In this document: positions 60,512 to 64,000 of the stretch, in pieces
Position numbering within the stretch: position 1 is the first letter of the stretch
How the letters are laid out: each line of letters starts with the position of its first letter
DNA from: Terebella lapidaria
Taxonomy: Eukaryota > Annelida > Polychaeta > Terebellida > Terebellidae
Assembly (NCBI GenBank): GCA_949152475.1
Contig: OX424561.1
Coordinates: 30,312,481-30,376,480 of the forward strand
DNA length: 64,000 bases
Reading direction: 5' to 3'
Notes under the pieces: model-generated
What the model saw: the letters and a program-made list of their open reading frames with translations, nothing else
What the model was told of the DNA's origin: nothing
Databases searched by the model: none
Made by a program: the position numbers and the translations under genes

Positions 60512-62060
60512 ATGGCATATGTCGTAATGCCACGAGACCACGTCCATGGTCCATGGTCCGCACAGTCTACCCAATGTGACAATAGTGACATGCATGGCAC
60601 CAGAAAGCCAGAGAGGGCTATTTTCAATGCCATCATATGTCACAATGTCACGAGACGTCCACGACTGTGCCATCATGGCATATTAGCTGTCACCATCCGA
60701 ACAGCATGTCCAGCCTGACATGACACCAGAACCCCAGAGAGGGCTATTTTCTATGCCACCAATGTCATCATATGTCACAATGCCACGAGACGTCCACGAC
60801 TGTGGCATCATGGTATATTACCTGCCACCATCCGCATGGCATGTCCAGCCTGACAGGATGACACCAGAGCCCCAGAGAGGGCTATTTTCAATGCCACCAA
60901 TGTCATCATATGTCACAATGTCACGAGACCCCACGACTGTGCCATCATGGCATATTATCTGCCACCATCCGCACAGCATGTCCAGCCTGACATGATGACA
61001 CCAGGACCCCAAAGAGGGCTATTTTCTATGCCACCAATGTCATCATATGTCACAATGCCACGAGACGTCCACGACTGTGCCATTATGGCATATTACCTGC
61101 CACCATCCGCACAGAATGTCCAGCCTGACATGCATGGCACCAGAACCCCAGAGAGGGCTATTTTCTATGCCACCAATGTCATCATATGTCACAATGCCAC
61201 GAGACGTCCACGACTGTGCCATCATGGTATATTACCTGCCACCATCCGCACAGCATGTCCAGCCTGACATGATGACACCAGAACCCCAGAGAGGGCTATT
61301 TTCTATGCCACCAATGTCATCATATGTCACAATGCCACGAGACGTCCACGACTGTGGCATCATGGCATATTACCTGCCACGATCCGCACAGCATGTCCAG
61401 CCTGACATGCATGGCACCAGAACCCCAGAGAGGGCTATTTTCAATGCCACCAATGTCATCACAGTGCCACGAGACACCACGACTGTGCCATAATGGCATA
61501 TTACCTGCCACGATCCGCACAGTATGTCCAGCCTGACATGCATGGCACCAGAACCCCAGAGAGGGCTATTTTCTATGCCACCAATGTCATCATATGTCAC
61601 AATGCCACGAGACGTCCACGACTGTGCCATCATGGCATATTAGCTGCCACCATCCGCACAGCATGTCCAGCCTGACATGATGACACCAGGACCCCAAAGA
61701 GGGCTATTTTCTATGCCACCAATGTCATCATATGTCACAGTGCCACGAGACGTTCACGACTGTGCCATCATGGCATATTACCTGCCACCATCCGCACAGA
61801 ATGTCCAGCCTGACATGCATGGCACCAGAACCCCAGAGAGGGCTATTTTCTATGCCACCAATGTCATCATATGTCACAATGCCACGAGACGTCCACGACT
61901 GTGCCATCATGGTATATTACCTGCCACCATCCGCACAGCATGTCCAGCCTGACATGATGACACCAGAACCCCAGAGAGGGCTATTTTCAAAGCCACCAAT
62001 GTCATCATATGTCGAAATGTCACAAGACACGCACGACTGTGCCATGATGGCACAGTCGTG
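60512..62060. repeat. Satellite array, about 11 copies of a 138-bp unit
   Basis: The landmark GAGAGGGCTATTTT (with small variants) recurs at about 60,611, 60,737, 60,875, 61,011, 61,151, 61,289, 61,427, 61,559, 61,697, 61,835 and 61,973. The usual spacing is 136-140 bp, with units of 126 and 132. Units are nearly identical in the middle. The stretch from 60,983 repeats from about 61,669 almost exactly, a five-monomer higher-order repeat of about 686 bp. Because 138 is 46 codons, frames stay open on both strands across units; this is not evidence of coding. The array ends in a palindrome (62,032-62,060) at the border of the next LINE. Confidence 0.9.
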
Positions 62061-64000
62061 GGGTCGTCGCTGACCACTTCGGAATCTTTTATTTAGAACC
62101 TCTAAAAGTCACAAACACGTCAACGATCACAAAACAAATCAGAATATTCTCAGAATCTAACCTAAACAAGTTCAAACAATCTCTTGCTGATACCGACTTC
62201 CAAGATTCACTAGATGAACCGTGCCCCAACATATCCTACCGTTATTTCATGAATAAATTCACAGAATCATTTGATAACTCATTCCCACTCAGGACTGTCA
62301 GCACTAAATCGAAATTTACGAAAAGAGATCCATGGATAACGAGTGGTCTAATAGTGTCATCTAAACTCAAAACTAAACTTTACGTAAAGAAAATTAAAAA
62401 ACCTACCCAAGCGAATATAGAGAATTATAAGGTATACAACACGTTATACAACAAAATACGACGAATAATGAAGTCCATATACTTCGAAAATATACTTGAA
62501 GGAAATAAGTACGATATAAAAAGAACTTGGTCAATACTGCGAACAGCCATCAATAAAACTAATAGTAAATCTGGTCTTCTTAATTACATGACCATCAATG
62601 ATCAATGCGTAACAGATAAAAAATCTATCGCCAATGCATTTAATGCTTTTTATGTCAACATAGGTATCGAAACCTCTAACAATGTCCCTAAAACAAATGT
62701 AAATTTCATGCAATATATGCCAACTCCCCATCAAAACACTATGTTTATCACCCCTGTGGACACCATAGATGTCGAAAATACAGCACGGAATATGAAGCCA
62801 AAAACTAGCGCGGGGCATGACAATGTATCCACAAAAATATTAAAATTTTCAATCTCAACAATAATAGGACCCATTACGCACATAATAAATCGATCATTGG
62901 TGACCGGGGTTGTCCCTACAGAAATGAAAATTGCAAAAGTTATTCCTATACATAAGGCATCAGACAAAAACTTATTGAAAAACTACAGACCGATTAGTTT
63001 ATTACCAGCTTTCTCAAAACTACTAGAAAAAATAATGTGCAAAAAACTTCTCAGTTTCCTGGAACGCAATAACATCTTGTATAAATACCAATTCGGCTTC
63101 CGACCTAGGCACTCTACAATCCACCCTATTATACACCTACTAAATCACTGTGCCAAAGCAACACAACTTGACAATCCTGAATATACACTAGCTGTTTTCT
63201 GTGACCTGTCAAAAGCATTTGACGTCATTGATCATGAAATACTGATGAAAAAATTATACATATATGGAATTCGCGGGGTGGCTATTGACTGGTTTCGCAG
63301 TTATTTAACAAATCGAACTCAATATGTCAATTACAATGATGCAAGTTCTGATCTCGCCGACATACGCTGTGGTGTCCCCCAGGGGTCTATCCTAGGGCCT
63401 ATCTTGTATCTTATTTATGTGAATGACATAGGCAAACCATCTAATGCGAACATTTTGTCCTTTGCCGATGACACGACACTGTTTTCCTCCCACCGAGACC
63501 TATTTACCCTGCACTCAACAATAAGCGTTGAATTAAATGGCCTATACCAATGGTTCTGCTCTAATAAACTCTCACTCAATGCCAATAAAACCAAATATAT
63601 CGTAATTCGTCCAAAGCAAATGAAGGGGAACATGAGTGAACATGCAATATCAATCGGTAATACTGTATTGAACCGTATAGGAAACGACTGCGAGGAAAAA
63701 TCGGCTAAATTCCTGGGTATTTATATCGACGAATTTTTATCTTGGCAACAACATATATTGAATATTAATAAAAACATATCGCGCGCATTGTTTGCAATCA
63801 ATCAAGCAAAACATGTCCTTCCACGAAATTGTCTCCAAACACTTTATTTCTCATTAGTGCATTCACACCTGTCGTACGGCCTACTTGCATGGGGCAATGC
63901 GCCCAGATCATATTTCTCACGTACAGAGATACTTCAAAAACGGGCAATCAGGATCATAACCAAATCAAAATACAACAGTCACACCGATCCACTGTTCAAA
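62061..64000 (+). mobile_element. CR1/Jockey-type LINE, open frame running off the right edge
   Basis: One frame is open from 62,048 to the window end (about 650 codons). It starts at the last endonuclease motif (ADHFGIFY, compare SDH), so most of the endonuclease is missing on the left. A linker follows, then reverse transcriptase with NYRPISLLPAFSKLLEK, FGFRPRHST, VFCDLSKAFDVIDHEIL, CGVPQGSILGPILYL and the catalytic FADDT (about 63,460). After that come NANKTKYIV, KFLGIYID and LSYGLLAWG, then QKRAIRIITK near the edge. There are no stops or frame changes, so this is a young copy. It differs in sequence from the LINE at 6,226-8,464. Confidence 0.9.

Noticed and set aside
60302-62073. Many overlapping open frames on both strands
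   Set aside because: They are produced by a satellite unit whose length is a multiple of three; they share one 46-residue repeat, lack splice or start context and show no domain.

Overview
The window is animal nuclear DNA: AT-rich, intron-containing, dense in transposable elements, with no operons or bacterial-type genes. A four-exon universal stress protein gene, a P/THAP-type DNA transposon, L2/CR1-like and L1/Tx1-like LINEs, and many short families ending in hairpins or inverted repeats suggest a marine invertebrate. A mollusc or other lophotrochozoan is most likely, but this is inference and the species is not identified.

Layout. 1-39,300 is almost entirely repeats. A diverged, mosaic, apparently non-coding large repeat family recurs (about 1-2,300, 5,240-9,830, 17,520-20,105, 21,380-21,950, 24,600-24,771, 27,811-36,380, 38,860-39,290, with traces at 57,700-57,900). 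Within it lies a tandem duplication of about 2.2 kb (5,731-17,970 and 17,971-20,105). The left copy was split by an L2-like LINE, a short retroelement tail and two TTAA-flanked elements; the right copy keeps the empty sites. Other elements here are a 1.1-kb element with 22-bp GC-rich arrays (3,183-4,319), an L1/Tx1-like LINE tail (20,106-21,377), a 2-kb element with TATAACCCTA subterminal motifs (22,446-24,411) and a three-level nest (24,772-27,810). 39,631-40,710 is a long foldback element.

41,980-45,556 is the one clear host gene, a universal stress protein of 155 aa with DNA elements in introns 1 and 3. About 40 bp beyond its poly(A) signal begins an inverted-repeat-bounded segment, 45,896-57,215, read here as a P-superfamily transposon of about 11.3 kb. 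It carries a THAP-P transposase gene on + (11 exons, two single-base frame disruptions in homopolymer runs) and a convergent four-exon gene on - encoding an intact, unrecognised 313-aa protein. This two-gene arrangement is the most interesting item in the window.

57,216-64,000 holds a 34-bp perfect hairpin, a broken Ty3/Gypsy-like fossil, a Helentron-like fragment, an 11-copy array of 138-bp repeats with a five-monomer higher-order repeat, and an open CR1/Jockey-type LINE that runs off the right edge.

Together: one stress-response gene sits in a landscape built by transposons. Several families carry clustered sequence motifs (nuclear-receptor DR1 and ERRE-like sites, RFX-like palindromes, NRF1/ETS sites), so they could affect nearby transcription; that is inference.
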